Source of the DNA: Luxibacter massiliensis
Lineage (GTDB): Bacteria; Bacillota; Clostridia; Lachnospirales; Lachnospiraceae
DNA: 64,000 bases
Direction of reading: 5' to 3'
NCBI RefSeq assembly: GCF_900604355.1
Contig: NZ_UWOE01000001.1
Span: 930,001 to 994,000 of the forward strand
Positions 27,665 through 36,760 of the stretch are shown here, piece after piece. The stretch's first letter is position 1. The number at the start of each line of letters is the position of its first letter. A model generated the notes under the pieces. The model had not been told where the DNA came from, did not search any database, and saw nothing but the letters and a program-made list of their open reading frames with translations. A program made the position numbers and the translations under genes.

Positions 27665-28831
27665 ATGAAGATGAAGAGAGTACGCAATGTATTTATTGCG
27701 ACTGCTCTGACATGTTCGATGGCAGTGGTGCCTGTATTGGCGGCGCCGAGCACATCGAACCTGGAAGAACAGAAGCGTGCAGCAGAAAATGAAGTAAGTA
27801 GCCTTCAGTCTCAGTTGTCTGATTTGATGTCAAAGATTACTGACTTACAGAATCAGATGATTACAAAGGGCGAGGAAATTACAAAAGCAGAGAAACAGCT
27901 CAAAGAGGCTGAGGAGAAGGAAAAGCAGCAGTACGAAGATATGAAGCTTCGTATCAAATATATGTATGAAGAAGGCGATGTTTCTGCAATGGAACGGATT
28001 TTAGGTTCCGGCAGCATTGCAGAGATGTTAAGCCAAGCAGAATATGTGCAGAAGGTACATACATATGACCGCGAGATGCTGGATGAATATGTCAATACGG
28101 TAAATGAGGTCGAAGAATTAAAGACCACACTTGAGACCGAGATGACCAAAATGGAAGATATGCAGGCTGAGTATGAAGTACAGCAGTCTGAATTGAATAC
28201 TACGATTGAGAGTAAGAGCGCTGAAGTAGCTAATTTGGATGAGCAGATTCAGGAGGCAGCCAGAAAAGCGGCTGAAGAAGAAGCTGCCCGCCAGAAAGCG
28301 GCACAGGAAGAGGCGGAACGCGCCGCCGCAGCACAGAACAATCAAAATAGTCAGAGCAATAATAATAACAATAATAGCACAAATAATACAGGGACTGTAG
28401 AAAATACAGAGAATACGGGAGGCAGCAATACAGAAAGTACAACTACTACCCCTCCGGCAGCTGAAACTCCTGTCCCTGATGCTGGAACTAGTTCAGGCAA
28501 TACAAGCGCTGCCCAGACAATTGTGAATGCAGCATGGACCCAGATTGGCGTGCCATATGTTTGGGGAGGCACCACTCCTTATGTGGGATTGGACTGTTCA
28601 GGACTTACACAGTGGTGCCATGCACAGGCAGGTATTTCTATTGGACGTGTGGATTCTGACCAGCTTGCAGGCGGCCAGATCGTGAGTGATCCGCAGCCAG
28701 GTGATATTTGTTGGACGCCGGGACATGTGGCGATCTATATTGGCGATGGGCAAATGATTGAGGCCCAGCAGCCAGGGACGACAATTTGCGTCAGCTCTGT
28801 GCGTGCTACATATTATGTAAGATATTGGTAA
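27665..28831 (+). CDS. Secreted NlpC/P60 peptidoglycan hydrolase with coiled-coil domain
   Basis: This 388-residue protein has a signal peptide (about 1-27, ending LAA), a long PcsB/CwlO-like coiled coil (about 30-225), an Asn/Thr/Ser-rich linker (226-275) and a C-terminal NlpC/P60 domain. Catalytic Cys311 is in GLDCSGL and His354 is in GHVAIYIGDG. Such enzymes cut stem peptides of peptidoglycan at the division site or side wall, with the coiled coil acting as a control domain, often through FtsEX. No FtsEX genes are adjacent. Confidence 0.93.
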   Translation: MKMKRVRNVFIATALTCSMAVVPVLAAPSTSNLEEQKRAAENEVSSLQSQLSDLMSKITDLQNQMITKGEEITKAEKQLKEAEEKEKQQYEDMKLRIKYMYEEGDVSAMERILGSGSIAEMLSQAEYVQKVHTYDREMLDEYVNTVNEVEELKTTLETEMTKMEDMQAEYEVQQSELNTTIESKSAEVANLDEQIQEAARKAAEEEAARQKAAQEEAERAAAAQNNQNSQSNNNNNNSTNNTGTVENTENTGGSNTESTTTTPPAAETPVPDAGTSSGNTSAAQTIVNAAWTQIGVPYVWGGTTPYVGLDCSGLTQWCHAQAGISIGRVDSDQLAGGQIVSDPQPGDICWTPGHVAIYIGDGQMIEAQQPGTTICVSSVRATYYVRYW

Positions 28832-28888
28832 ACATAGTCAAGGATGTTTCACTATATATCCTTGAAGGATACAGATTCATAAAAGAGA

Positions 28889-28930
28889 AAGAAACTGCCG
28901 TAAAATCGACTGATTTTGCGGCAGTTTCTT
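28889..28930. terminator. Bidirectional terminator
   Basis: A 19-bp stem with one wobble pair and a four-base loop (AAGAAACTGCCG ... CGGCAGTTTCTT) sits between the convergent NlpC/P60 and VOC genes. A-rich and T-rich flanks suit both strands. Confidence 0.85.
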
Positions 28931-28969
28931 ATATTCCATGAAGGGGAGCGTTGTTTATGGGAGCCACAG

Positions 28970-29338
28970 CTATTTTGCGGGTATGATCTCTAGCCAGTAG
29001 CCGTCAGGATCTTCTATAAAATAGATGCCCATAGTGGGATTTTCGAAGCAAACGCAGCCCATCTCTCTGTGTTTGGCGAGCGCAGATTCAAAATCATCCA
29101 CTTGAAATGCAAGATGTATCTCATTGTCACCTAGCTCATAAGGGCGCTCCATATCACGGAGCCAAGTCAGCTCGAGCTGATGGGGAGTTGTATTGTCCCC
29201 AAGGTAAACGAGTACAAAGCTACCGTCATCTGCTTCCTTCCTCCTTATAGCCTTTAGTCCCAGTGCTTTGCTGTAAAATTCAAGAGATTTTTCTAAATCA
29301 TAGACATTCAGATTGTTATGTGCAAATGTAAACTTCAT
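28970..29338 (-). CDS. Glyoxalase I-like VOC metalloenzyme
   Basis: This 122-residue protein has two beta-alpha-beta-beta-beta modules of the vicinal-oxygen-chelate fold. Candidate metal ligands are His7, Glu56, His75 and Glu117, in the same order as in lactoylglutathione lyase GloA. It would isomerise methylglyoxal-thiol hemithioacetals, although the thiol partner in this organism is unknown. A CCTCC complement (GGAGG) lies seven bases before the ATG. It is transcribed toward the NlpC/P60 gene. Confidence 0.85.
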   Translation of the reverse strand: MKFTFAHNNLNVYDLEKSLEFYSKALGLKAIRRKEADDGSFVLVYLGDNTTPHQLELTWLRDMERPYELGDNEIHLAFQVDDFESALAKHREMGCVCFENPTMGIYFIEDPDGYWLEIIPAK

Positions 29339-29450
29339 GTTGCTGCCTCCTTTTACTGCTATAATAATCAGTGAACAGATATCCAGTGAGTCACCATAGA
29401 ATACGCTGTTTCATCTTCAGGATACCATACACAGGATACGCATAAAAGCC

Positions 29451-29479
29451 TTGCATTCCAGTATTTTCTATGGTATACT
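29451..29479 (+). promoter_or_regulatory. Promoter of rpsB-tsf
   Basis: TTGCAT (29451-29456) and TATACT (29474-29479) are 17 bp apart, about 120 bp before rpsB. The leader contains a GCCTG ... CAGGC hairpin near 29527-29542 that might serve in ribosomal-protein feedback; that role is inferred. Confidence 0.7.
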
Positions 29480-29599
29480 ACAACCGTTGCGAAAAATCAC
29501 ATATGTGGATTCCTTGAAGGTGCCCAAGCCTGTTTTGCAGGCCGGTTTCAAAGGAGAACTAAAGCATATGGAAGTCAAAAACCTGTGGAGGAGAAAATC

Positions 29600-30352
29600 A
29601 TGAGTGTTATTTCAATGAAACAACTTTTAGAAGCAGGTGTTCATTTTGGACACCAGACAAGAAGATGGAACCCTAAAATGGCGCCATACATCTATACAGA
29701 AAGAAATGGTATTTATATCATTGACTTACAAAAGTCTGTAGGGATGGTGGACGATGCATATAAAGCTGTGGCTGATGTCGCTGCCGAGGGCGGTACAGTG
29801 CTCTTCGTAGGAACAAAGAAGCAGGCACAGGATGCCATTAAAACAGAGGCAGAGCGTTGTGGGATGTTCTACGTGAATGAGAGATGGCTTGGCGGTATGC
29901 TGACAAACTTTAAGACGATTCAGAGCAGGGTACAGAGACTGAAAGAGATCGAGAGAATGTCCGAAGACGGCACGTTTGATGTACTTCCCAAAAAGGAAGT
30001 TATAGAGCTGAAAAAGGAATGGACAAAACTGGAAAAGAACCTGGGCGGAATCAAAGAGATGAAAAGAATTCCCGACGCTATTTTCATTGTTGACCCAAAG
30101 AAGGAAAGAATTTGTGTCCAGGAAGCGCATACACTTGGAATTCCGCTGATCGGTATCTGCGATACAAACTGTGATCCAGAAGAATTAGATTATGTAATCC
30201 CAGGCAATGATGACGCAATCCGTGCTGTTAAGTTGATTGTTTCTAAGATGGCAGATGCGGTTATTGAGGTCAATCAGGGAGCAGCAGGCGAAGAAGAATA
30301 TTATGAGGAAACTGCAGAAGAGGCAGTAGCGGAAGAAACTGTAGAAGCATAA
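29600..30352 (+). CDS. rpsB: 30S ribosomal protein S2
   Basis: This 250-residue protein matches S2 throughout: MSVISMKQLLEAGVHFGHQ at the start, RRWNPKMAPYIY, GTKKQAQDAI, NERWLGGMLTNF, and an acidic Glu-rich tail. The ATG at 29600 starts the conserved N-terminus after TGGAGGAG; an upstream in-frame ATG at 29585 would add five residues and is unlikely. It is followed by tsf. Confidence 0.98.
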   Translation: MSVISMKQLLEAGVHFGHQTRRWNPKMAPYIYTERNGIYIIDLQKSVGMVDDAYKAVADVAAEGGTVLFVGTKKQAQDAIKTEAERCGMFYVNERWLGGMLTNFKTIQSRVQRLKEIERMSEDGTFDVLPKKEVIELKKEWTKLEKNLGGIKEMKRIPDAIFIVDPKKERICVQEAHTLGIPLIGICDTNCDPEELDYVIPGNDDAIRAVKLIVSKMADAVIEVNQGAAGEEEYYEETAEEAVAEETVEA

Positions 30353-30368
30353 TTATTTTGGGTTCAAG

Positions 30369-30404
30369 ATGCTTCAGCCTGTAGGCACAGGTTGGAGCAT
30401 TTTT
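30369..30404 (+). terminator. Hairpin with T-run between rpsB and tsf
   Basis: A 14-bp stem (ATGCTTCAGCCTGT / ACAGGTTGGAGCAT, with wobble pairs) and four T residues follow the rpsB stop. It may end part of the transcripts so that S2 and EF-Ts levels differ. Confidence 0.75.
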
Positions 30405-30472
30405 ACCATAAAAAGTAAATTGTATATTAGGGATTTTGGGCGGCATATTTCAATGGATTTCCACTAATCCAA

Positions 30473-30536
30473 CCGGAAGGGCATGTGTTAAGGAAGCACA
30501 ATTTTAGATATACTTGCTGGACAAAGTCTGCCCGCC
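30473..30536 (-). repeat. Degenerate copy of the 61-bp dispersed repeat
   Basis: Read on the minus strand, this stretch lines up with the 17771 repeat unit: GGCGGGCAGACTTTGTCCA, then a TATA-containing centre, then CTTAACACATGCCCTTCCGG. It sits in the rpsB-tsf intergenic region. Confidence 0.7.
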
Positions 30537-30605
30537 TGTAAGGGCCTGCGTAAAGAGGACTCTTTAGGGCATAGAGATAAAATTATATGAATGGAGGAAT
30601 GAACC

Positions 30606-31526
30606 ATGGCAATTTCAGCAGGAATGGTTAAGGAGTTAAGAGAAATGACAGGTGCAGGGATGATGGATTGTAAGAAAGCCCTGACTGAGACAGATGGAAA
30701 TATGGATGCAGCAGTTGAATATTTGAGAAAAAATGGACAGGCTAAGGCTGAAAAGAAAGCTGGAAGAATCGCAGCAGAGGGTATTGTAAAAACTGTTGTT
30801 AAAGATGATAAGGTGGCGGCTATTGTTGAAGTGAATTCTGAGACAGATTTTGTTGCTAAAAATGAAGAGTTTCAGGGATTTGTTGAGGGTGTTGCCAACC
30901 AGGCCGCAGACTCAGATGCGGCGGATATGGACGCATTTATGGCAGAGCCATGGGCAGCTGATACAACAAAGACAGTAAAGGACGCCCTTGTTGAGAAGGT
31001 AGCAGTAATCGGGGAGAACCTCAATATCAGACGGTTTGAGAAGATTACTACAGATGGATGTGTTGTGTCTTATATCCATGGCGGCGGACGTATTGGTGTT
31101 CTTGTGGAAGCTGAAACAGATGTTGTGAATGATAATATCAGGACATGCCTGAAGAATGTGGCTATGCAGGTAGCAGCTATGTATCCAAAGTATGTATCAA
31201 GGGATGAAGTATCTCAGGAATATATGGATCATGAAAAGGAAATTCTTCTGGCTCAGGCCAAGAAGGAAAATCCTGAAAAGCCTGATAACATCATCGAAAA
31301 GATGATCATCGGACGCCTGAATAAAGAATTGAAAGAAGTATGTCTGTTAGATCAGGCTTATGTGCAGGATAGTGACTTGACCGTTGCTAAATACGTTGAG
31401 AAGGTAGCAAAAGAAAATAATGCAAATGTAACCGTTAAGAAATTCATTCGTTTCGAGACCGGAGAAGGTATTGAGAAGAAAGAGGAAGATTTTGCTGCTG
31501 AGGTAGCTGCACAGATGGGACAGTAA
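30606..31526 (+). CDS. tsf: Translation elongation factor Ts
   Basis: This 306-residue protein has the UBA-like N-terminus (VKELREMTGAGMMDCKKAL), the TDFVAKN motif of the EF-Tu-contact core and the usual length. EF-Ts recharges EF-Tu by exchanging GDP for GTP. A GGAGG lies ahead of the ATG at 30606. In many relatives pyrH and frr follow; here a terminator and an accessory island come instead. Confidence 0.98.
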   Translation: MAISAGMVKELREMTGAGMMDCKKALTETDGNMDAAVEYLRKNGQAKAEKKAGRIAAEGIVKTVVKDDKVAAIVEVNSETDFVAKNEEFQGFVEGVANQAADSDAADMDAFMAEPWAADTTKTVKDALVEKVAVIGENLNIRRFEKITTDGCVVSYIHGGGRIGVLVEAETDVVNDNIRTCLKNVAMQVAAMYPKYVSRDEVSQEYMDHEKEILLAQAKKENPEKPDNIIEKMIIGRLNKELKEVCLLDQAYVQDSDLTVAKYVEKVAKENNANVTVKKFIRFETGEGIEKKEEDFAAEVAAQMGQ

Positions 31527-31550
31527 ACTTATAAGCAAAAAGATTTTTAG

Positions 31551-31595
31551 AACCCTTGAAAACCCCGTAAAACGGGCAGTTTCAGGGGTTTTTTG
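31551..31595 (+). terminator. Terminator after tsf
   Basis: A stem of AACCCTTGAAA pairing with TTTCAGGGGTT encloses a second small CCCGT/ACGGG hairpin and is followed by TTTTTT. Confidence 0.85.
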
Positions 31596-32091
31596 CGTTC
31601 TTTCGGAAGGTTCATAATTTATCATAAATTACCGTATTTTATCATCAAAGCTGGAGGATTTTTGGGGGAAGAGTTGGGGGAAAGCCTTCCCCCAACTGCT
31701 GTTTTAAAGTTTGCCTCTTTCTTCTGAAGAAAGAAGTAAAGATTGCGTGCCATCTTTTTTTTGGGGGATAACGCTATCCCCAAAATTTGAACATAAAATT
31801 GCGTATCTTCCCCCAAATTATCATAAGTTATCGCATGAAAAATATGGATTGATGAAAGATTTGGGATGATTTATAATGTTGGGAAAGGTAAAAATAAATA
31901 CTTGGTAGAGTATTTTGTGTCCTAGTCTGTCTGGGAGTGAAAATGCGTGATATTTAGTGCTTTTCAGTGCTGTTTGGTACGGATTTTGCGGATGAAAAGG
32001 CAGGTTATGGACTAGATGATACTAGACGGACAAATGGAATTTGTGACTTTTTGCAGGAAAAATTCGTAATGGGCAAAGGAGGGGCGATATC
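31596..32091 (+). other. Gene-free region with hairpins at the left edge of the accessory island
   Basis: No gene is supported. Two strong hairpins are present: GTTGGGGGAA/TTCCCCCAAC (31673-31696) and TTGGGGATA-type (about 31762-31783, TTGGGGGAT...ATCCCCAA). A palindrome lies around TTCTTCTGAAGAA (about 31719). TTATCATAAATTAC-like sequence occurs near both ends (31619 and 31818). From 31905 the stretch becomes the left copy of the long direct repeat that begins with uvrB-like codons. Confidence 0.6.
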
Positions 32092-32359
32092 ATGATATAT
32101 TTTACAAGTGATTTACATTTAGGGCATCGTGGAATTATAGAGATGCAGAATCGTCCTTTTGAAAATGTTCAGGAGATGAATCGGATTTTGATTCAAAATT
32201 ATAATGCAGTAGTACATAAAAACGATACGGTGTATATTCTTGGAGATATCAGCCATCATCTGCCGATGGATAGGGCAAATGAATTGATTAGTAAATTGAA
32301 TGGAAAGAAGATTCTAGTTAAAGGGAATCATGACAAGAAATATGATGTTAAATTGTTTG
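31905..32359 (+). repeat. Left copy of about 450-bp direct repeat
   Basis: This segment starts GTAGAGTATTTTGTGTCC-TAG and runs through a 160-bp untranslated stretch into the first half of the phosphoesterase gene. It matches 39744-40187 closely throughout, apart from small indels. The opening codons encode VEYFVS, the same six residues at which the uvrB fragment at 39764 stops. Confidence 0.92.
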
Positions 32360-32658
32360 AAGAGATATGTGATTTTAAGACAGTGTCATTGAATAGAGTG
32401 TATTTTGCATTGATGCATTATCCGATGTTATCATGGCCAAAGAAGAATAGCGGGAGTATTCAGTTACATGGACATATACATGCTCGTGAGGAATATAATC
32501 TGCAGAATAGAGTAGATGGAATTAGAAGGTATGATGTTGGTGTGGATGCGAATGGTTATCGTCCGGTGTCGGTGAGGCAGATTGTAGAGTTTTTTGAGAA
32601 TAATGAAGGAAAATATAAAGTGGGAACGAACGAATTTTTCTCGGGAGTTCAAATGTAA
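32092..32658 (+). CDS. Metallophosphoesterase (YfcE-like)
   Basis: This 188-residue protein has the complete calcineurin-like phosphoesterase motif set: DLHLGH near the N-terminus, GDISHH, KGNHD, MHYP and HGHIHA. Two metals are expected at the active site; the substrate is unknown. An AAAGGAGGGG box precedes the ATG. It stands directly before a RhuM-family gene, and a decayed second copy of the same pair lies at 39.9 kb. Confidence 0.92.
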   Translation: MIYFTSDLHLGHRGIIEMQNRPFENVQEMNRILIQNYNAVVHKNDTVYILGDISHHLPMDRANELISKLNGKKILVKGNHDKKYDVKLFEEICDFKTVSLNRVYFALMHYPMLSWPKKNSGSIQLHGHIHAREEYNLQNRVDGIRRYDVGVDANGYRPVSVRQIVEFFENNEGKYKVGTNEFFSGVQM

Positions 32659-32688
32659 ATAAAGTAATTGGTTTGGAAGGGGATATAT

Positions 32689-33696
32689 ATGGAACATAAA
32701 CCAGAATCAAATATAATTATGTATACGACAGAAGATGGTTTGACAAAGATAGAAACTACTTTTGAAAATGATACGGTATGGCTTTCGATTGATCAAATGG
32801 CAGAATTATTTCAACGTGATAAAAGTGTAATAGGAAAGCATGTAAGAAATGTTTTCAAAGAAGGAGAATTAGAGAAAGAATCAGTTTGGGCAAAATTTGC
32901 CTATACTGCTTCGGATGAAAAAACGTATCAGGTAGATTATTATAATCTAGATGTTATTATTTCAGTGGGATATCGAGTGAAATCTCATCGAGGCACACAG
33001 TTTCGTATTTGGGCAACAGGAATTTTAAAAGAATATATGAAAAAAGGTTTTGCTTTGGATGATGAGCGATTGAAAAACCTTGGTGGTGGAAATTATTTTG
33101 ATGAATTGTTATCAAGAATACGGGATATTCGTTCTTCTGAAAAAGTATTTTGGAGAAAAGTATTGGAAATATATGCAACAAGCATTGATTATGATCCGAA
33201 AGCAGAAAGCTCAATGATGTTCTTTAAACAAGTACAAAATAAAATGCATTGGGCAGCGCATAAACATACAGCAGCAGAAGTGATTTATGAAAGAGCGGAT
33301 GCAGAACAACCTAATATGGGATTGACTTCTTGGCCAGGAGAAAACATAAAACGTTCAGATGTGGAAGTGGCAAAAAATTATTTGAATGAAAAAGAGATAG
33401 ATGCACTTAATAAAATAGTGACAGCCTATTTAGATATTGCTGAAGTTCGTGCGTTAAATCATGAACCGATGTATATGAAAGATTGGTTAGAAACGATAGA
33501 TGATTATCTTAAAATGACTCGAAGAGATATCCTTTCAACAAAGGGTAGGGTATCGCATTTGCAGGCAATAAAGAAAGCACATGAAGAATATGATAAATTC
33601 AGAGTCAAACAAGATAATCTGTTTTCGCCGGTAGAACAGCACTTTTTAGAGAGCGTTGATCAATTGGAAAGACTTGAAGGAAAAAGTAAGAGTTAG
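32689..33696 (+). CDS. RhuM-family protein (first copy)
   Basis: This 335-residue protein matches the virulence RhuM family. An N-terminal DNA-binding-like domain (WLSIDQMAELFQRDKSVIGKHV, about 28-50) is followed by YYNLDVIISVGYRVKS, GTQFRIWA and the C-terminal motif HTAAEVIYERADAEQPNMGL. The ATG at 32689 is seven bases after GAAGGGG. RhuM proteins occur in islands and next to restriction or toxin-type genes; the biochemical role is unknown. A paralogue lies at 40678. Confidence 0.88.
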   Translation: MEHKPESNIIMYTTEDGLTKIETTFENDTVWLSIDQMAELFQRDKSVIGKHVRNVFKEGELEKESVWAKFAYTASDEKTYQVDYYNLDVIISVGYRVKSHRGTQFRIWATGILKEYMKKGFALDDERLKNLGGGNYFDELLSRIRDIRSSEKVFWRKVLEIYATSIDYDPKAESSMMFFKQVQNKMHWAAHKHTAAEVIYERADAEQPNMGLTSWPGENIKRSDVEVAKNYLNEKEIDALNKIVTAYLDIAEVRALNHEPMYMKDWLETIDDYLKMTRRDILSTKGRVSHLQAIKKAHEEYDKFRVKQDNLFSPVEQHFLESVDQLERLEGKSKS

Positions 33697-33848
33697 AGAA
33701 AAGGTTACAGCTTGTAACTTAATTAGAAATGAACCTATGGTATTGAAAGTAAGGATTCAATTGGGGAAACTGAATTCCCCAATTTAGAAAACAAGATTAT
33801 GAACTTTGCATTGAGCTACGATAACAGAAAAGTTTGAAAGGAAAAAGT

Positions 33849-33998
33849 ATGTCTAAACTAGTGGAAGATATGATTATGGAGAACAAGAGAGAAATGGCAA
33901 TGTCTATGATTAAAGATGGTGTATTATGTTTAGAGAAAATTGCAGCATATGTAGGTCTTACGCTTGAAGAAGTCGAGAAATTTGCAGAAATTGAGTAA
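33849..33998 (+). CDS. 49-residue remnant resembling an Rpn-family C-terminus
   Basis: This short ORF (MSKLVEDMIMENKREMAMSM...) ends with a DGVLCLEKIAAYVGLTLEEVE segment. It looks like the last part of Rpn/PD-(D/E)XK recombination-promoting nuclease-transposase proteins, but no catalytic part is present. It may be a genuine small gene or a leftover of an element. GAAAGGAAAA gives a modest ribosome binding site. Confidence 0.45.
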   Translation: MSKLVEDMIMENKREMAMSMIKDGVLCLEKIAAYVGLTLEEVEKFAEIE

Positions 33999-34454
33999 AT
34001 ATGGATGTGATTTGGCTGAGTAGATGATTCGAGATGAATATTTTCTAGAGAGTGGAGACTAGTTAGGAAAAGTCAATCATAAATTAGCAGAAAATTGGTT
34101 TTTAATATCGGTGGTAAAAAGGGGAACTTTAATAAAGCTTCCTAAGTGTATTATAAAAGATATCACATTGAAACGATAAAATTTAATTCAGAAATAGAAT
34201 CTATTTCAACAGATGAGATTAATGTAATGTTTGATATCATATAAAAAAGAATATTGCTTACAAGTTGAAAGCAATTTAAAATTGTACAGACAGTGGCTGC
34301 ATAATTATTAAGTGAAATAGACTTATAGGAAAAGGAAAGAATACAAGAAAAACAATTACTATTAAGACGATTTAGTATTAATAAGAAGTAGACAAAAAGG
34401 GTTGGAGCATTAGCGAAAGATGTGTATCTGTAGCATTGGGAGGAGAGTATGTAA
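33999..34454 (+). other. Gene-free, AT-rich stretch before the ABC-3C operon
   Basis: All frames are broken by stops and no RNA gene was recognised. The last 15 bp supply the GGGAGGAG box for the next gene. It probably contains the operon promoter, but several AT-rich hexamers compete and none stands out. Confidence 0.5.
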
Positions 34455-35975
34455 ATGAAATTAATTGAACCAATAAGTGCGATTACACCATGGGAAGATT
34501 ATGAATATCAGGGGCATATAGCACTTTATATAGCATTAAAGCAACTATATGGAGTGTTGTGTGATAAAGAAAATATATTATCCTGTGAGTTGCAGATTGA
34601 AGGAGAAGAAGATTTTTCATTGAGAAAGGAAAGTAAATATCTATCGCTTCATCAGGTTAAGGCAGGAGCAATAAAACTGGAAGCAAATGATAAGTTTTCT
34701 TTTATTGCTGAAATTTTACAAAATAATGCGGACTATGGATACTTTCATATTATAAATAAGAAAAAAATTCCGACGGATTTTGTTTCAAGTACATTGACGT
34801 ATATTAAAGAACTTCAATCGGAGTTGAAGAAAAAAATAGTAGAAAAAAAGGAATTAACAAAATCAGATAAAATTTCAGGAAATCATAAAAAAGCAAGTGT
34901 GTATAGTATGATAAAATATGTTTCGGGTAATTCGAAGGAAGTTTCAGTAATAAAGAAAATCATTAAGGATATTGATAAAGAATTAGATGAGTATACAAAA
35001 AGAATTAATGATACGGTAAGTACTATGCCGAAAACCGATTCAAAAGAAGATGAGGTATTTTTGGATATTTATCCTGAAAGATTTGATAATGTAAAGGAAA
35101 TACGTGAAAAAGCATATGAGGTTATTGTTGCTATATTGAAATTAGAACGTAAAGAATTTACATTTGTTGATTTAGATTATGCGGCATTGGTATATGATCA
35201 ATTATTTCTTTTTATGAAAGAAAAGATAACAGAATTTAATAAGGGGAAAAAGAAGTATGATAAGTGTATTTTAACATTTAGTGAAATTTTTGAAACAGTC
35301 ACAGTAGATTATCATGAAAAAATTGATACAGTATCTTATCAATATTTTCAGGTGTTAAAGGCAATAAGGGATACATATGCTGAATATCCGAATAAATCTT
35401 GGAGTGATTGTAAAGCAGAGAATTGTAATGAATGTTCTAATGTTAAGGTATGTAACTTGTTTGAACAGATTAATGTTTTGAATAGTAAAACAGAGGATGA
35501 GAAGAATCAAATTATTCATAATTTGCTTTTAAAAACACCTCAAGTAGGTAAAAACAATAATCTTCCATCAGATAGTATGATTTCGCATTTGTTTCTAAAT
35601 TTATTAGATGAAATAAATACATTATATTTGTCAAAAAAGAATGTTTTTCAGACAATAAAAGATGGAGAAGAAATATATAGAATGACATTAGATGGAAGTT
35701 ATGATATTGACGATTTCCAAAAAAATTTAAAAAAGGAATTAGAGAAAGATACAGACAAATCATTAATGTATGAATGTGATGTATTGATTACGGATAGGTT
35801 GAATAAGAATGCATTATTTTTTAATGGTGGAGATGTTAATGTATTGACAGAAAAAGAATTGGATGAAATAAGGGAGATTACATCGACTACTGTTGAAAAA
35901 ATGAAGCTGGATTGTAACAGACCAAAGGTGGTTAGATTAGTTGATAAGAGTACAGCATTAGGAGAGTTAAAATAA
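34455..35975 (+). CDS. ABC-3C system effector-type protein, PD-(D/E)XK-like nuclease domain
   Basis: This 506-residue protein has an N-terminal restriction-endonuclease-like pattern: WEDYEYQGHIALYIALKQL, then CELQIEGEEDF, then SLHQVKAG. This fits the Q-x-K variant of the PD-(D/E)XK core seen in Cap4-like DNA endonucleases. A middle helical region follows, then a four-cysteine cluster (SDCKAENCNECSNVKVC, about 319-334) and a conserved-looking C-terminal domain (NGGDVNVLTEKELDEI). It is the first gene of a three-gene operon and ends in TAATG, shared with the next start. The likely role is the toxic effector of an ABC-three-component defence system. The nuclease call rests on motif pattern only. 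Confidence 0.75.
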   Translation: MKLIEPISAITPWEDYEYQGHIALYIALKQLYGVLCDKENILSCELQIEGEEDFSLRKESKYLSLHQVKAGAIKLEANDKFSFIAEILQNNADYGYFHIINKKKIPTDFVSSTLTYIKELQSELKKKIVEKKELTKSDKISGNHKKASVYSMIKYVSGNSKEVSVIKKIIKDIDKELDEYTKRINDTVSTMPKTDSKEDEVFLDIYPERFDNVKEIREKAYEVIVAILKLERKEFTFVDLDYAALVYDQLFLFMKEKITEFNKGKKKYDKCILTFSEIFETVTVDYHEKIDTVSYQYFQVLKAIRDTYAEYPNKSWSDCKAENCNECSNVKVCNLFEQINVLNSKTEDEKNQIIHNLLLKTPQVGKNNNLPSDSMISHLFLNLLDEINTLYLSKKNVFQTIKDGEEIYRMTLDGSYDIDDFQKNLKKELEKDTDKSLMYECDVLITDRLNKNALFFNGGDVNVLTEKELDEIREITSTTVEKMKLDCNRPKVVRLVDKSTALGELK

Positions 35976-36760
35976 TGAAAGATATAATTTGTAAGTTGTT
36001 TGACTGCTATCAATTTGCAAAAAAATGGGAGAATGATGATAAATATTTTTTTGAAAGTGAGAAAGATAATATTGTAAGTTATTTTATTGTGAATTTTGTG
36101 GATTGTACAAGTATTCAGGAAGATGAGGAAAGAATTAAAGAAGCATTAAATAAGTTGGAAAAAGAATATGTAAATACAGAAAAGGAGAAATCTGGAATTA
36201 AATATTCAATAATGAATTCTTTTGAAAATAAAGAAGAGATTGCACAGCTGGATAAAAATACATCAGCAATTTATCTGGTAAAATTTTCAGAAGAAAATGT
36301 GCTGTCTAAATATAGGAATATTATTTATTCAATTGAAGAATCGCCCGTTTATTTCAGAAGATATATTTTGCCGTATACGGATAAACAGGTATTAGGGTTG
36401 AAGAATGTTCTACAGAACTATGAGGAAAGAAGTATAGTTGATGTGCTTACTGACTTGGCAGATGATGAAGATAATTATTATTTGCTTTTAAATGGAAAAA
36501 ATAGCAATAGTATTTACGAACTTGTAGTTAGAATATTTTCAAAAATACCGTTTGTACAATATCAGTTTAAGGCTGTATCAGATGAAATAACATTAGATAA
36601 AGTTGTTGAGGATGCGTTGGATTCTGATTTAAAAAAATACGATGAAATTGTCAGGAAAGGAGAAATTACGTTAGATGAATTAATTGTATTAGAAGATGAG
36701 GATATTCCTGAAAGCGAAATAACTCAAAGGATAAGCAAGTTATTGGAGGAAATAGACTAA
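35975..36760 (+). CDS. ABC-3C system middle component
   Basis: This 261-residue protein lacks known catalytic motifs. Its size and place between the nuclease-like gene and the SMC-type ATPase match the middle component that bridges effector and ATPase in ABC-three-component systems. One nucleotide overlaps on each side (TAATG at both junctions), which implies tight translational coupling. The C-terminal 60 residues are strongly acidic. Confidence 0.72.
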   Translation: MKDIICKLFDCYQFAKKWENDDKYFFESEKDNIVSYFIVNFVDCTSIQEDEERIKEALNKLEKEYVNTEKEKSGIKYSIMNSFENKEEIAQLDKNTSAIYLVKFSEENVLSKYRNIIYSIEESPVYFRRYILPYTDKQVLGLKNVLQNYEERSIVDVLTDLADDEDNYYLLLNGKNSNSIYELVVRIFSKIPFVQYQFKAVSDEITLDKVVEDALDSDLKKYDEIVRKGEITLDELIVLEDEDIPESEITQRISKLLEEID

